Shown: one piece after another, positions 7,136 through 15,754 of the stretch
How positions within the stretch are numbered: position 1 is the first letter of the stretch
Layout: each line of letters opens with the position of its first letter
DNA from: Thermostichus sp047461615
Lineage (GTDB): Bacteria > Cyanobacteriota > Cyanobacteriia > Thermostichales > Thermostichaceae
Assembly: GCF_047461615.1 (NCBI RefSeq)
Contig: NZ_JANSHI010000005.1
Coordinates: 67,072 to 131,071 of the forward strand
Length of the DNA stretch: 64,000 nucleotides
Direction: 5' to 3'
Made by a program: the position numbers and the translations under genes
Notes under the pieces: generated by a model
What the model was told of the DNA's origin: nothing
The model's database searches: none
Seen by the model: only the letters and a program-made list of their open reading frames with translations

Positions 7136-9322
7136 TCAGCCATGCAGCCGGCCTCGACACCTTGGGATCCGCTCGCTGGCCTGCACGTGGGCAAAGACCT
7201 GCACCTCGGTGCTCATTTTGCGAAGCTGGCGGGCCAACTTAATGGCCTTGTCGCGGGGGAGAGGGGGACTCACTACCGCCGGCAGACAGCGCAACAGTGG
7301 CCTCAGCGCCGTTTTGGGCAGCCGCGCATAAAACGCCAAGGTGGAGAGAATCTCGTCTTCAAAGTAGGGGTTGCGATATTCCAAGAGCCGCACTTGATAG
7401 AGCTCCGGCGGCAGGGGCCGCCCCTGGGCCAGGCGAATCAGGGATCCCACCGTCCCCATCACGTACAAGCGATCCCCCCGTTTCAACACAGTCTCCCCCT
7501 CTTTCTGCCAGATCTTGGGAAAAACACAGGGCCGGTCCGGTCGGGAGTGATGCAGCAGGATCGCCAGGTCGTAATCCTGGGCCAGTTGTCGCAAGGATAG
7601 CCCCAGGTAAGGGTCATGGGCCGAGACCTCCAGCAGCGTTTCCCCCTCCCAAGTCAAGGTGCCGTAAACGGCTCCCGCCAGCGCTGCAGTAGCAAAAGCA
7701 CGCGCCCCCAGGGCGGTGGGGCTGTAGCTGATCCCCAGGGCCTGCAGATGCCGCTGCATTCGCGCCGCCACCTCGGCATCAGTAATCCGCAAAATGGTGC
7801 GGATGCCGGGGTGTAGGCTGTGGGCAGTTAGGGCAGTCTCGAGGTTGGTGAGATCGTCAGGAGTCGTGCAGATCAGGCAGCGGCTGCTTTGGATGCGGGC
7901 CTGTTGCAGGGTGCTTGCTAGAGCGTAGTTGCCCCGGATCACCACCGCCCCCTCCCGTTCTGCCGCCCCCAGCAGGGGATTGTCGGCGTCGGGCTCCACC
8001 GCCACCACCTCATAGCCCATCTGCCGCAACAACTGCAGCACCAAGTAGCTCAGCCGTCCCAACCCCGCAATCACCACATGATCCCCTTTGGGCATATGGG
8101 CAGCTCGGCCCAAGCCGAAGCGGCTGCTTACCAACTTGTCGGTCACCAACCCATAGATCAACCCCACCAGGGCAGCCCCCACCAAGGTCATGACCACCGC
8201 CACTACCTTCACTCCTAGGGGAGTCTCCGCCTGCTGAAAAGCCTCGATGTCGCCATACCCCCCCGTCAACACCACGATAGTTAGCAACAGAGCGTCGAAG
8301 ACCGGCTTGCCGATCACCCTGAAATTGATCACCCCTAGCACCAACATGGCCCCCAAGGTGAAGGCGAGGGTGCGCACGATGGGCTTGACCTGCAGCAGTC
8401 CTTGCAGGCTTCTGCGCAGCCAAGATAGGAGCTGGCTGAACGACTTGCCGCGCCGTCGTTGTCGTTTGTCTTGCACCTGTCCACTGGCCCAGCGTTGCGC
8501 CCGCGAAGAGCCGCGCCTTCCGTTGCGCTCCAACAGTTGCAGGTAGGCCCGGGGGTCACAGATAACCAAAATGCGATCCCCCTCCAGCAGCTTTGCTTCG
8601 TGGTCGAAGTCATCAAAAATCCGAGACTCGGAAAAGTTGGACAGCCCGTCCACCGGGTAGTGAAACAGCACCCGCGCCCGAAAGGTCTCCTCCAGTTCCG
8701 AGAGGGGCATGTGCAGCAGACGGGAGTTGTAGCCAATGGTCAGCTCCACCACGTTCCAGAGGGTGGTCTCTTGGGGGGCGCCAAAATAAAGCGGATCCGC
8801 TAGCTCCGGCGGCAGCGTGGCCGGCTGCGCCTCCAGCTGAGGCAGCTCGAAGTAGCCGACAAATTCGTCCGAGACAGCCTTGAGGGCAAAGGCCGGAGCC
8901 GCCAAGCCCGCAACCGACAGGGAAAAATGCTGCGGCAAAATCGAGTCCAGGTAGCGGGCAAGGCCAGTGTTAAACAGACGAGAGACAATGCGCGCCTGCG
9001 GGTTGAGATCTCGAATCAAGAGGGCCAGCTCGAAGTTGGCTTGGTCATTGTCCTCCAAAAGCAGCGCCACCTTGATCCGCTCAATCCCAGCCCGGCGCAA
9101 CACCTCCGCCTGCTGGGGATCCCCCTCTAGGTATTGCCATTCCCCTTTCCGAGAAGGCGGCAGGCAGGGAGCCACCACCACTGCCCGCTGTCCAAACTCT
9201 TCCAGAATCTCGAGCGTCGACTCCGCTAAATCGTTGTAGCCACAGACCAGAATGGAAGCACCTGGGTCGCGGCCATTGTCCTGCAGTTGCCCAGCCAGCT
9301 CTTGGGAAAGGGAGTCTGCCAT
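7136..9322 (-). CDS. Potassium channel-like protein with RCK (TrkA-N) domains on both sides of a two-helix pore
   Basis: The 728-residue protein begins with a Rossmann-type RCK module (ILVCGYNDLAESTLEIL near residue 24; VSRLFNTGLARYLD near 115). Near 316-334 is a hydrophobic helix, then a pore loop with filter-like TGGYGD, then a second helix (VVAVVMTLVGAALVGLIYGLV). A second RCK follows (VVIAGLGRLSYLVLQLL), ending in a TrkA-C-like region. RCK domains gate K+ channels in response to nucleotides or cations. The filter has Gly in place of the common Val (TVGYGD). An RCK before the pore is unusual against MthK-type channels, where it follows. The gene probably encodes an inner or thylakoid membrane K+ conductance. 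ATG has AGGTG eight bases upstream. Confidence 0.85.
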   Translation of the reverse strand: MADSLSQELAGQLQDNGRDPGASILVCGYNDLAESTLEILEEFGQRAVVVAPCLPPSRKGEWQYLEGDPQQAEVLRRAGIERIKVALLLEDNDQANFELALLIRDLNPQARIVSRLFNTGLARYLDSILPQHFSLSVAGLAAPAFALKAVSDEFVGYFELPQLEAQPATLPPELADPLYFGAPQETTLWNVVELTIGYNSRLLHMPLSELEETFRARVLFHYPVDGLSNFSESRIFDDFDHEAKLLEGDRILVICDPRAYLQLLERNGRRGSSRAQRWASGQVQDKRQRRRGKSFSQLLSWLRRSLQGLLQVKPIVRTLAFTLGAMLVLGVINFRVIGKPVFDALLLTIVVLTGGYGDIEAFQQAETPLGVKVVAVVMTLVGAALVGLIYGLVTDKLVSSRFGLGRAAHMPKGDHVVIAGLGRLSYLVLQLLRQMGYEVVAVEPDADNPLLGAAEREGAVVIRGNYALASTLQQARIQSSRCLICTTPDDLTNLETALTAHSLHPGIRTILRITDAEVAARMQRHLQALGISYSPTALGARAFATAALAGAVYGTLTWEGETLLEVSAHDPYLGLSLRQLAQDYDLAILLHHSRPDRPCVFPKIWQKEGETVLKRGDRLYVMGTVGSLIRLAQGRPLPPELYQVRLLEYRNPYFEDEILSTLAFYARLPKTALRPLLRCLPAVVSPPLPRDKAIKLARQLRKMSTEVQVFAHVQASERIPRCRGRLHG

Positions 9323-9833
9323 ACCCTGTCACCTGCTCTGCTCCCTTTATACCCAGGACGGCAGGATCCCCCTCTTATCTGGCCGAGCTTGGGAAAGAGG
9401 CTGCTGCTAGTCCCGGCTCCCGACCAGAAAAAAAGGCAGCGCAAGCCCCGGCATTCATGGCAAGCACTCTGCGCCGCTGCCGCGAGGGGGATTAGGACAT
9501 GGCGTCCCCCACAGGCTTGTGGTATACCTGGCGCTGTGTAGCCCAGCGAGTGGGGGCCTAGCTGCTAAAGCTGTGAAAAAATCTCTGCCCTCTCAAGCTG
9601 GGGAGAACGTCCAAGGAGAGCTGTAGGGGGTGTTTCATGGAATCTGTAGCCGACACTTGGGCCACTTCTAGGCTCTGCAGCCTAGCGGCCGTCGCTCACC
9701 TCGGCAAGGGGTAGCGGAGCTTTGGTGCGGGTTATGGATAGCACTTCTAACTTGTAGTTCCGCCGCTGTAGGGTCTTGTCCTTTAGCCCACTCCCAAGAT
9801 AAAACGGTGGTTTGCCCTGCCTCCCTTAGCCGT
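9323..9833. other. Intergenic region without a recognised gene
   Basis: About 510 bases between the divergent channel gene and the CobO-like gene. Only very short frames occur, for example a 25-codon frame after an AGGGGG-like site near 9630, with no recognisable product. It presumably holds promoters for both flanking genes. I saw no clear paired -35/-10 boxes, RNA gene or terminator. Confidence 0.6.
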
Positions 9834-10481
9834 ATGCCTTCCCCCAAGGACGCTGTTTCTGTTGCCCCCGTCAAACAGCCTGCCGCCCAAGCCAGCTCTA
9901 CCGCGGGCGACTCCTTTCTCCAAGGGTATGGAGACTTTCCCGCCCACCTAATCCCCCAGGGATCGCTGCAGCTCTACACCCAGCCCGGTCGGGGCATGTT
10001 CACTCCTGTGATGGTCCAGGCCCTGCGCTTGGCTGGTCAGGGAACGCGGGTGTTGATTGTGCAATTCCTCAAAGGCGGGATTAAGCAAGGGCCGGAGAAC
10101 CGGGTTTTGCTGGGCAGTTCCCTAGAGTGGGTTCGCTGCCGTCTACACCGCTGCATTGATACGCCGCATCTGGAGCCAGAGGAGCGCGTAGCTCTAGACG
10201 AGTTGTGGCAATTTACCCAGGAGGCCGTTAGGAGTGGCCGGTATGGCTTGGTGGTGCTGGATGAGCTAAGCTTGGCCATCAAGCTGGGCTTGATCCCGGA
10301 AGAACAGGTGCTGGATTTGGTCGATCAGCGGCCGGTCTGGATGGATATGATCATCACCGGGCCCGAAATGCCGGCTTCCCTTCTAGAACGCGCTGATCTC
10401 ATCACCCAGCTACGCCCCCGGCAGGAGTCCTCGCGGGCTCTGGGCAGGCGCCGGGATCCCTCGCGAGTCAGTAGTCCCTAG
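9834..10481 (+). CDS. CobO/BtuR-family (corrinoid adenosyltransferase-like) protein with a degenerate P-loop
   Basis: The core matches the CobO/BtuR fold: ALRLAGQGTRVLIVQFLKGG near residue 66, GLVVLDELSLAIKLGLIP as the Walker B region, and DMIITGPEMPASLLERADLIT. True CobO proteins adenosylate Co(I) corrinoids using ATP bound by a GDGKGKTT P-loop. Here that segment reads QPGRGMFTPVM, without the Lys and Thr, so ATP use by the normal mode is doubtful. I recall cyanobacterial homologues with the same loss. It may be a repurposed paralogue rather than a cobalamin enzyme. ATG 9834 is chosen; an in-frame GTG at 9807 is possible. dcd follows 28 bases downstream on the same strand. Confidence 0.75.
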   Translation: MPSPKDAVSVAPVKQPAAQASSTAGDSFLQGYGDFPAHLIPQGSLQLYTQPGRGMFTPVMVQALRLAGQGTRVLIVQFLKGGIKQGPENRVLLGSSLEWVRCRLHRCIDTPHLEPEERVALDELWQFTQEAVRSGRYGLVVLDELSLAIKLGLIPEEQVLDLVDQRPVWMDMIITGPEMPASLLERADLITQLRPRQESSRALGRRRDPSRVSSP

Positions 10482-10509
10482 CACCTTCTGGTCTTGCCGT
10501 CATCTAGCC

Positions 10510-11103
10510 ATGCTAAAGAGCGACCGCTGGATCCGTGAGCAAGCGCAGCAGGGGATGATTGAGCCGTTTTGCCCCGAATTGGTGCGGGCCGTGGAGTGGA
10601 ATGGACAAATGCGGCCTGTTTTGAGCTATGGGCTTTCCTCCTATGGCTACGACATTCGTCTTTCCCCCGTGGAGTTTAAGATCTTCCGCCATGTGCCCGG
10701 TACTGTGGTAGATCCCAAGCGGTTTAACCCCAAGAACCTCGAACCGGTGGAGCTTCACCACGACGAGATGGGGGACTACTTCATCATCCCTGCCCATTCC
10801 TACGGGCTGGGGGTGTCCCTCGAGCGGCTGCAGGTGCCCGACAACATCACTGTCCTCTGCATCGGCAAGTCTTCCTACGCCCGGGTGGGGCTAATTGCCA
10901 ACCTGACTCCAGCGGAAGCGGGGTGGCGCGGCTACCTGACGCTAGAGTTTTCCAACGCCTCCAGCGCTGACTGCCGGGTGTATGCCAACGAAGGAGTGGT
11001 GCAGCTGCTGTTTTTTGAGGGGGATCCCTGTCAAATTACCTATGCCGACCGTCAAGGCAAGTACCAGGATCAGCCGCAGCGGGTGGTGGTGGCTAGGGTT
11101 TAG
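10510..11103 (+). CDS. dcd: dCTP deaminase
   Basis: Dcd deaminates dCTP to dUTP, feeding dUMP and dTMP synthesis. The 197-residue protein covers the whole family: N-terminal MLKSDRWIREQ, the SSYGYDIRLSP strand, GKSSYARVGL with the subunit-interface Arg and Ser residues, and TLEFSNAS carrying the catalytic Glu. Length and motifs are normal, and the product is expected to be a cytosolic trimer. It is convergent with accC, with only 14 bases between stops. Confidence 0.96.
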   Translation: MLKSDRWIREQAQQGMIEPFCPELVRAVEWNGQMRPVLSYGLSSYGYDIRLSPVEFKIFRHVPGTVVDPKRFNPKNLEPVELHHDEMGDYFIIPAHSYGLGVSLERLQVPDNITVLCIGKSSYARVGLIANLTPAEAGWRGYLTLEFSNASSADCRVYANEGVVQLLFFEGDPCQITYADRQGKYQDQPQRVVVARV

Positions 11104-11117
11104 CTGTCTGCCCCAGT

Positions 11118-12482
11118 CTATCGTTCAGACTGGCCGCCCAGCAGGTGTTGGGCAATGAAATCCGTATGCACCTCACCCCGCAAAAAAGCCTCGTGGCGCA
11201 GGATCTGCTGGTGAAAAGGGATCGTGGTGGGCACGCCCGTGATGGCGCACTCTCCCAAAGCCCGCTGCATGCGGCGGATGGCCGCTGCTCGGTTGGGCCC
11301 CCAGACAATCAACTTGCCCAATAGCGAGTCGTAGTAAGGGGGAATGGTGTAGTCGGTGTAGATGTGGGAGTCCATGCGCACCCCTGGCCCACCGGGGGGC
11401 AAGTAGGCAGTGATGGTGCCCGTGCAAGGGCGAAACTGTTGCTTGGGATCCTCGGCATTGATGCGGCACTCAATGGCATGGCCTCGCAGTTGCACATCCT
11501 TCTGGCGAAAGGTGAGGGGCTGACCTTGGGCAATGCGAATTTGCTCGGCAATGAGATCCAGCCCCGTCACCATCTCGGTTACGGGGTGCTCTACCTGGAT
11601 GCGGGTGTTCATCTCGATGAAGTAGAACTGGCCGTTTTTGTCTAGCAAAAACTCCACCGTGCCCGCTCCCACGTAGTTCACCGCCTTGGCTGCTTTCACA
11701 GCCGCGGCCCCCATGCGGGCGCGCAAGCTCGGCGTTAGAGCAGGGCTGGGGGCCTCTTCCAACAGCTTTTGGTGCCGCCGCTGGATAGAACAATCCCGTT
11801 CGTAGAGGTGCACCACATTGCCATGGCTGTCAGCCAAAATCTGAAACTCCACGTGGCGGGGGCGCTCGAGGTATTTCTCCAAATAGATGCCCCCATTGCC
11901 AAAGGCAGCCTGCGCCTCCCCCTGGGCGGTGCGCATCATCTTCCGCAATTCTTGGGGATCTCGGGCCACCCGCATACCCCGCCCCCCACCGCCGGCCGTG
12001 GCTTTGAGGATCACGGGGTAGCCGATTCTCTCAGCTAGCCGCAGCGCTTCCTCTTCAGAGGTGATCAACCCGCGGCTGCCGGGGACAGTCGGCACCCCCA
12101 CCGCTTGCATGGTCTCCCGCGCGGTAGCCTTGTCACCCATCTTGCGCATGGCCTCTGGGGAAGGGCCAATGAAAATTAGGTTGTGGTCGGCACACATCTC
12201 GGCAAACTTGGCATTCTCCGCCAAGAAGCCGTAGCCCGGGTGAATGGCATTGGCCCCGCGGGTAAGGGCTGCTGAGATGATGTTGGGGATGTTGAGGTAA
12301 CTTTTGGCCACAGGGGCTTCCCCGACACAGACTGCCTCGTCCGCCAGTTGGACATGGAGCGAGTTCTGATCCGCAGTGGAGTAGACAGCCACTGTGCGGA
12401 TCCCCATTTCCTGACAGGTGCGGATAATGCGCAGAGCAATCTCGCCCCGGTTGGCAATCAGGATCTTGGTGATGGGCGGCAT
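11118..12482 (-). CDS. accC: Acetyl-CoA carboxylase biotin carboxylase subunit
   Basis: AccC carboxylates the biotin on AccB using ATP and bicarbonate. The 454 residues contain KILIANRGEIALRIIR at the N-terminus, IHPGYGFLAEN, the ATP-grasp glycine loop GGGGRGMRVA, and EMNTRIQVEHPVTE with the metal and bicarbonate contacts. All are intact, and the length is normal. AGGG lies three bases before the ATG. The accB gene is not adjacent: downstream is the convergent dcd, and upstream is an FHA gene on the same strand 134 bases away. Confidence 0.97.
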   Translation of the reverse strand: MPPITKILIANRGEIALRIIRTCQEMGIRTVAVYSTADQNSLHVQLADEAVCVGEAPVAKSYLNIPNIISAALTRGANAIHPGYGFLAENAKFAEMCADHNLIFIGPSPEAMRKMGDKATARETMQAVGVPTVPGSRGLITSEEEALRLAERIGYPVILKATAGGGGRGMRVARDPQELRKMMRTAQGEAQAAFGNGGIYLEKYLERPRHVEFQILADSHGNVVHLYERDCSIQRRHQKLLEEAPSPALTPSLRARMGAAAVKAAKAVNYVGAGTVEFLLDKNGQFYFIEMNTRIQVEHPVTEMVTGLDLIAEQIRIAQGQPLTFRQKDVQLRGHAIECRINAEDPKQQFRPCTGTITAYLPPGGPGVRMDSHIYTDYTIPPYYDSLLGKLIVWGPNRAAAIRRMQRALGECAITGVPTTIPFHQQILRHEAFLRGEVHTDFIAQHLLGGQSER

Positions 12483-12616
12483 AAACCCTGAGAGCCAGCA
12501 GCCTCAAGCCGACGGATACCACGATGCTAACGTACCCCAGAACGACGCCGGGCAAGAGGTTCTTGCGCCCCCCTACTTACCAATTGGGAGGTTGCTGCCC
12601 TGCCAGGCGTTCCATC

Positions 12617-13027
12617 TCACAGGCCGACGATCTGGGTATTTTCCAAGGTGGAGAGAATCCTGTCCAGATCGCAAGCCTGCCGCAAATAGGTGGCGGTGGC
12701 GTCGCTGCCCAACTGGATTTCGTCTCCATCTTCGAGCTCTCGAAACTCTACCCGCTCCCCCCGAACGTAGAGGCCGTTAGTGCTGGGGTTGCCGTGGATG
12801 TCTCCATCGATGATTTGGTAGGTAAACCCGTCGGGAGAGGTGGGAGATTCAGTCTTCACCAAAAGGGCGTGGTGGCGGGAGACGTACTGGGAGTCGATGC
12901 GAATGCTGTTGCTTGGATCCCGCCCCAGGGAATAGAGCTCGGCTGTTAGCCAGTAAGCTTTAGGCCCTTGGCGATCTTTGACGATGAGCAGGTGATTGAG
13001 AGTAAGTTGACGAGGGGACGGGGTCAT
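12617..13027 (-). CDS. FHA-domain protein (136 aa)
   Basis: The protein is a single forkhead-associated domain with the core phosphothreonine-binding residues visible: GRDPSNSIRI, VSRHHALL and PSTNGLYVRG. FHA domains dock onto phosphothreonine on partner proteins. No membrane segment or second domain is present, so it probably acts as a small soluble adaptor for Ser/Thr kinase signalling. The partner cannot be read from the context, and no kinase gene is nearby. It is divergent from rubA, sharing a promoter region of about 195 bases. Confidence 0.9.
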   Translation of the reverse strand: MTPSPRQLTLNHLLIVKDRQGPKAYWLTAELYSLGRDPSNSIRIDSQYVSRHHALLVKTESPTSPDGFTYQIIDGDIHGNPSTNGLYVRGERVEFRELEDGDEIQLGSDATATYLRQACDLDRILSTLENTQIVGL

Positions 13028-13222
13028 GGGGGAACAACCACTGGCATAACACGAAGCGTAGCACGGGATCCCCGGCTAGGATCCCCTGACCGGTTGGGGG
13101 GCAACGCCAGCTCCCCAGCGGGCTAGACGTGTACAAAAGCATTGCGGAGAAAGCAAGTAGATTTTTGTAACAGATCCTCTCATAATAGGATCGAGCAACG
13201 CAGACCCTTCCTCAATCGCTCC

Positions 13223-13639
13223 ATGAATAGCGCCCCCTCGCCTCTTGTCGACCAGTCCAAAGCCACCAAGGCACCCAAGCTAATTGAGCTGCCGGAGGAT
13301 GAAACCGAGGCTCAGCTTGGCGATCCCCAGAGCCTGCAGCGGTACGAATGCCGCGCTTGTGGCTATGTCTACGAGCCAACCCAGGGGGATCAGCTCAATC
13401 GCATCCCGGCAGGCGTGCCCTTTGAGGAGCTGCCCCCTACCTGGAGATGTCCAGTGTGCCGAGCCGATAAGCGCCTGTTCCAAGCGGTGGGCGCCAAGGG
13501 CAAGCCTTCCGGCTTTCAGGAAAACCTGCGCTACGGTTTTGGGGTTAACGTGATGACCCCTGCGCAAAAAAACCTCCTCATCTTCCTGGGGTTGGCGCTG
13601 GGGTTTCTGTTTTTGATGAGTTTTTATTTCGTCGAGTAA
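13223..13639 (+). CDS. rubA: Membrane-anchored rubredoxin (photosystem II assembly type, RubA)
   Basis: The 138-residue protein has a rubredoxin domain with both CxxC pairs (YECRACGYVYEP and WRCPVCRADK) that ligate one iron, followed by a C-terminal membrane helix (NLLIFLGLALGFLFLMSFYF). This matches the thylakoid rubredoxin RubA, needed for PSII reaction-centre assembly in oxygenic phototrophs. ATG 13223 is preferred over the upstream frame opening at 13142, because the extra 27 residues are not rubredoxin-like. ycf48 follows four bases downstream, so the two are almost certainly cotranscribed. A CATAAT box at 13181-13186 could be the -10 element. Confidence 0.95.
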   Translation: MNSAPSPLVDQSKATKAPKLIELPEDETEAQLGDPQSLQRYECRACGYVYEPTQGDQLNRIPAGVPFEELPPTWRCPVCRADKRLFQAVGAKGKPSGFQENLRYGFGVNVMTPAQKNLLIFLGLALGFLFLMSFYFVE

Positions 13640-13643
13640 CAAA

Positions 13644-14633
13644 ATGGTGAAGCTCCTGAGGCTAGTGCTGTTGGCTGCCTTCTCGCTCCTGCTGGTGGCA
13701 GCGGGAATGCCAGAGATGAAGGTGGTGCCCTGGGAACAGGTGGAGGTGCCCACCCAGAGCATCCTGCTGGATATTGCCTTCACCGGCACTAACCCTTCTC
13801 ATGGCTGGCTGGTGGGCGACAAGGCGACCCTGCTGGAGTCCCAGGATGGCGGTCTGCACTGGCAAGTGCGCCAGTTGTCGGCTCTAGAGCCCGAGGCTTA
13901 CTTGAGATCGATTAGCTTTGCCGGGGCAGAAGGGTGGGTAGTGGGGCAGCCGAAGATCCTGCTGCACACCTTGAATGAGGGAGCGGACTGGACGTTGATT
14001 CGCCTTAGCAAGCAACTGCCAGGAGAGCCCCTCTTGATCCACGCCCTCGGCCCTGGCGCTGCCGAAATGGTAACCAATGTGGGAGCCATCTACCGCACAG
14101 AAGATGGGGGACAGACCTGGCACGCCCAGGTGGAGGAGCCGATTGGGGCAATCAAAAACATTGCCCGCGGTCCTGGAGGGGAGTACCTAGCCGTTTCCTC
14201 GCGCGGCAGCTTCTACTTTTTGTACACGCCTGCAACCCAAGCTTGGAAGCCCTATCTGCGGGAGAGCTCTCGCCGCATCCAGAACATGGGCTTTGGCCCC
14301 AACGGCAGTGCCTGGAAACTGAATCAGGGGGCAGAAATTGCCTTTACCGACGACTTTACCTCTGGCAAATGGTCTAAGCCTCTGCGACCTGGGCGAGCCC
14401 TTAGCTTTGGCTATCTCGATGCAGCCTACCAAAACGACCACGACCTCTGGGTGGTGGGGGGCGGCGGCACGCTGATCCACAGCCCTGATGGCGGCAAAAC
14501 CTGGGAGGAGGCCAAAAAGTTGAGCAGCATTCCCGCCAATTTCTACAGCATCGAGTTTTTCGGCCCCGACCGAGGGTTTATCCTGGGGCAGCGAGGCACG
14601 CTTCTGCGCTACGTCGGCTACGGCAGCTCCTGA
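13644..14633 (+). CDS. ycf48: Photosystem II stability/assembly factor Ycf48 (HCF136)
   Basis: Ycf48 is a lumenal seven-bladed propeller that binds newly made D1 during PSII reaction-centre assembly. The 329-residue protein has a signal-like N-terminus (LLRLVLLAAFSLLLVAAGM) followed by repeats with the propeller signature, such as DGGLHWQVRQL, EDGGQTWHAQ and SPDGGKTWEEA. No lipobox cysteine is visible at the end of the signal segment, so lipid anchoring is not supported here. It sits right behind rubA. The usual psbE-psbF-psbL-psbJ genes do not follow; murG does, after 13 bases. Confidence 0.96.
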   Translation: MVKLLRLVLLAAFSLLLVAAGMPEMKVVPWEQVEVPTQSILLDIAFTGTNPSHGWLVGDKATLLESQDGGLHWQVRQLSALEPEAYLRSISFAGAEGWVVGQPKILLHTLNEGADWTLIRLSKQLPGEPLLIHALGPGAAEMVTNVGAIYRTEDGGQTWHAQVEEPIGAIKNIARGPGGEYLAVSSRGSFYFLYTPATQAWKPYLRESSRRIQNMGFGPNGSAWKLNQGAEIAFTDDFTSGKWSKPLRPGRALSFGYLDAAYQNDHDLWVVGGGGTLIHSPDGGKTWEEAKKLSSIPANFYSIEFFGPDRGFILGQRGTLLRYVGYGSS

Positions 14634-14646
14634 TCCCAGGGCAAGG

Positions 14647-15735
14647 GTGAAGAGAACCAGCAGGGATCCCGCTTCCCCACCGCGGCTGCTGGTGGCGGCC
14701 AGTGGCACCGGAGGTCACATCTTTCCAGCCCTAGCTGTTGCTGAGCAGTTGCCCACCTGGCAGATTGAATGGCTGGGAGTGCCGCAGCGGCTGGAGGAGA
14801 AACTGGTGCCAGAGTGCTACCCGCTGCATCGGGTCACCATGTCGGGCTGGCAGGGATCCCCTCTGCAGAAGCTGGGCTCCCTAATCCAGTTGGCCCGAGC
14901 AACGCGGCAGGTGCAGCAGATCCTCCGGGAGGGACGGTTTGACGCTGTGTTGACCACCGGTGGCTACATCGCTGCCCCGGCCATCTTGGCAGCTCGCTCG
15001 CTGGGAGTGCCGGTGCTGCTGCACGAGTCCAACCGTATCCCAGGCAAAGTAACCCGCTGGCTGGGAAGGTTTTGCCAGGTAGTAGCCTTGGGCCTGGCGG
15101 AAGCGGCGGAGCATTTGCCAGGAGTAGCTACCCGGGTGGTGGGCACGCCGGTGCGGCCAGAGTTCTATCAGCCTCAGCCCTTGCCTGCAGATCTGCCCAT
15201 TCCAGAGGGGGATCCTTTGATTGTGGTGATGGGGGGGAGCCAGGGAGCGCAGGGCCTGAACCGCCTGGTGGCCGCCTGTGCCCCAGCCTGGTTGGAGGCA
15301 GGGGCCTGGATTGTGCATTTGACCGGCGGCAGTGAGGTCGGGATCCCTTCCCACCTCCGCTACCGCGCTTTTCCTTTCCGCACCGATGTGGCCGCTCTGC
15401 TGCAGCGGGCAACTTTTGCCATCAGCCGAGCTGGCGCCCTCAGCCTGGCAGAGTTGTGGGCCACCGCCACCCCCGCCATCTTGATCCCCTATCCGTTTGC
15501 CGCCGAAGACCATCAGTATCACAACGCCCTGGCTTTTGTGGAGCGGGGTGGAGGAGTGGTCCTGCGAGAGTCTGAAGAGAATTTGGACTTGCTGCGGCAA
15601 ACGGCGCTAAGCTGGCTGGATCAGCCCCAGGTGGTTGCCCAAATGGCCGCTAACTTGAAGGCGACAGCTCCTCCCCCTGCCAGCAAGGCAGTTGCCGGCC
15701 TGCTTCAGGAGATCTGCCGAGATTCCGCCCGTTAA
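14647..15735 (+). CDS. murG: UDP-N-acetylglucosamine--N-acetylmuramyl-(pentapeptide) pyrophosphoryl-undecaprenol GlcNAc transferase
   Basis: MurG makes lipid II from lipid I on the cytoplasmic membrane face. The GT-B fold is seen in ASGTGGHIFPALAVAEQL at the N-terminus, HESNRIPGKVTRW, GGSQGAQGLNRLV for nucleotide binding, and FAAEDHQYHNALAF near the C-terminus. The start is GTG 14647, giving 362 residues. The gene is 13 bases after ycf48 and overlaps nothing upstream. The nth-like gene starts 20 bases after its stop, so a run ycf48-murG-nth-like on one transcript is plausible. Confidence 0.95.
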   Translation: MKRTSRDPASPPRLLVAASGTGGHIFPALAVAEQLPTWQIEWLGVPQRLEEKLVPECYPLHRVTMSGWQGSPLQKLGSLIQLARATRQVQQILREGRFDAVLTTGGYIAAPAILAARSLGVPVLLHESNRIPGKVTRWLGRFCQVVALGLAEAAEHLPGVATRVVGTPVRPEFYQPQPLPADLPIPEGDPLIVVMGGSQGAQGLNRLVAACAPAWLEAGAWIVHLTGGSEVGIPSHLRYRAFPFRTDVAALLQRATFAISRAGALSLAELWATATPAILIPYPFAAEDHQYHNALAFVERGGGVVLRESEENLDLLRQTALSWLDQPQVVAQMAANLKATAPPPASKAVAGLLQEICRDSAR

Positions 15736-15754
15736 CTTTCCCAGGAGGCCAGCC

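Noticed and set aside
14881..15600. A 239-residue minus-strand frame inside murG
   Set aside because: It is antisense to murG and has no recognisable domain.
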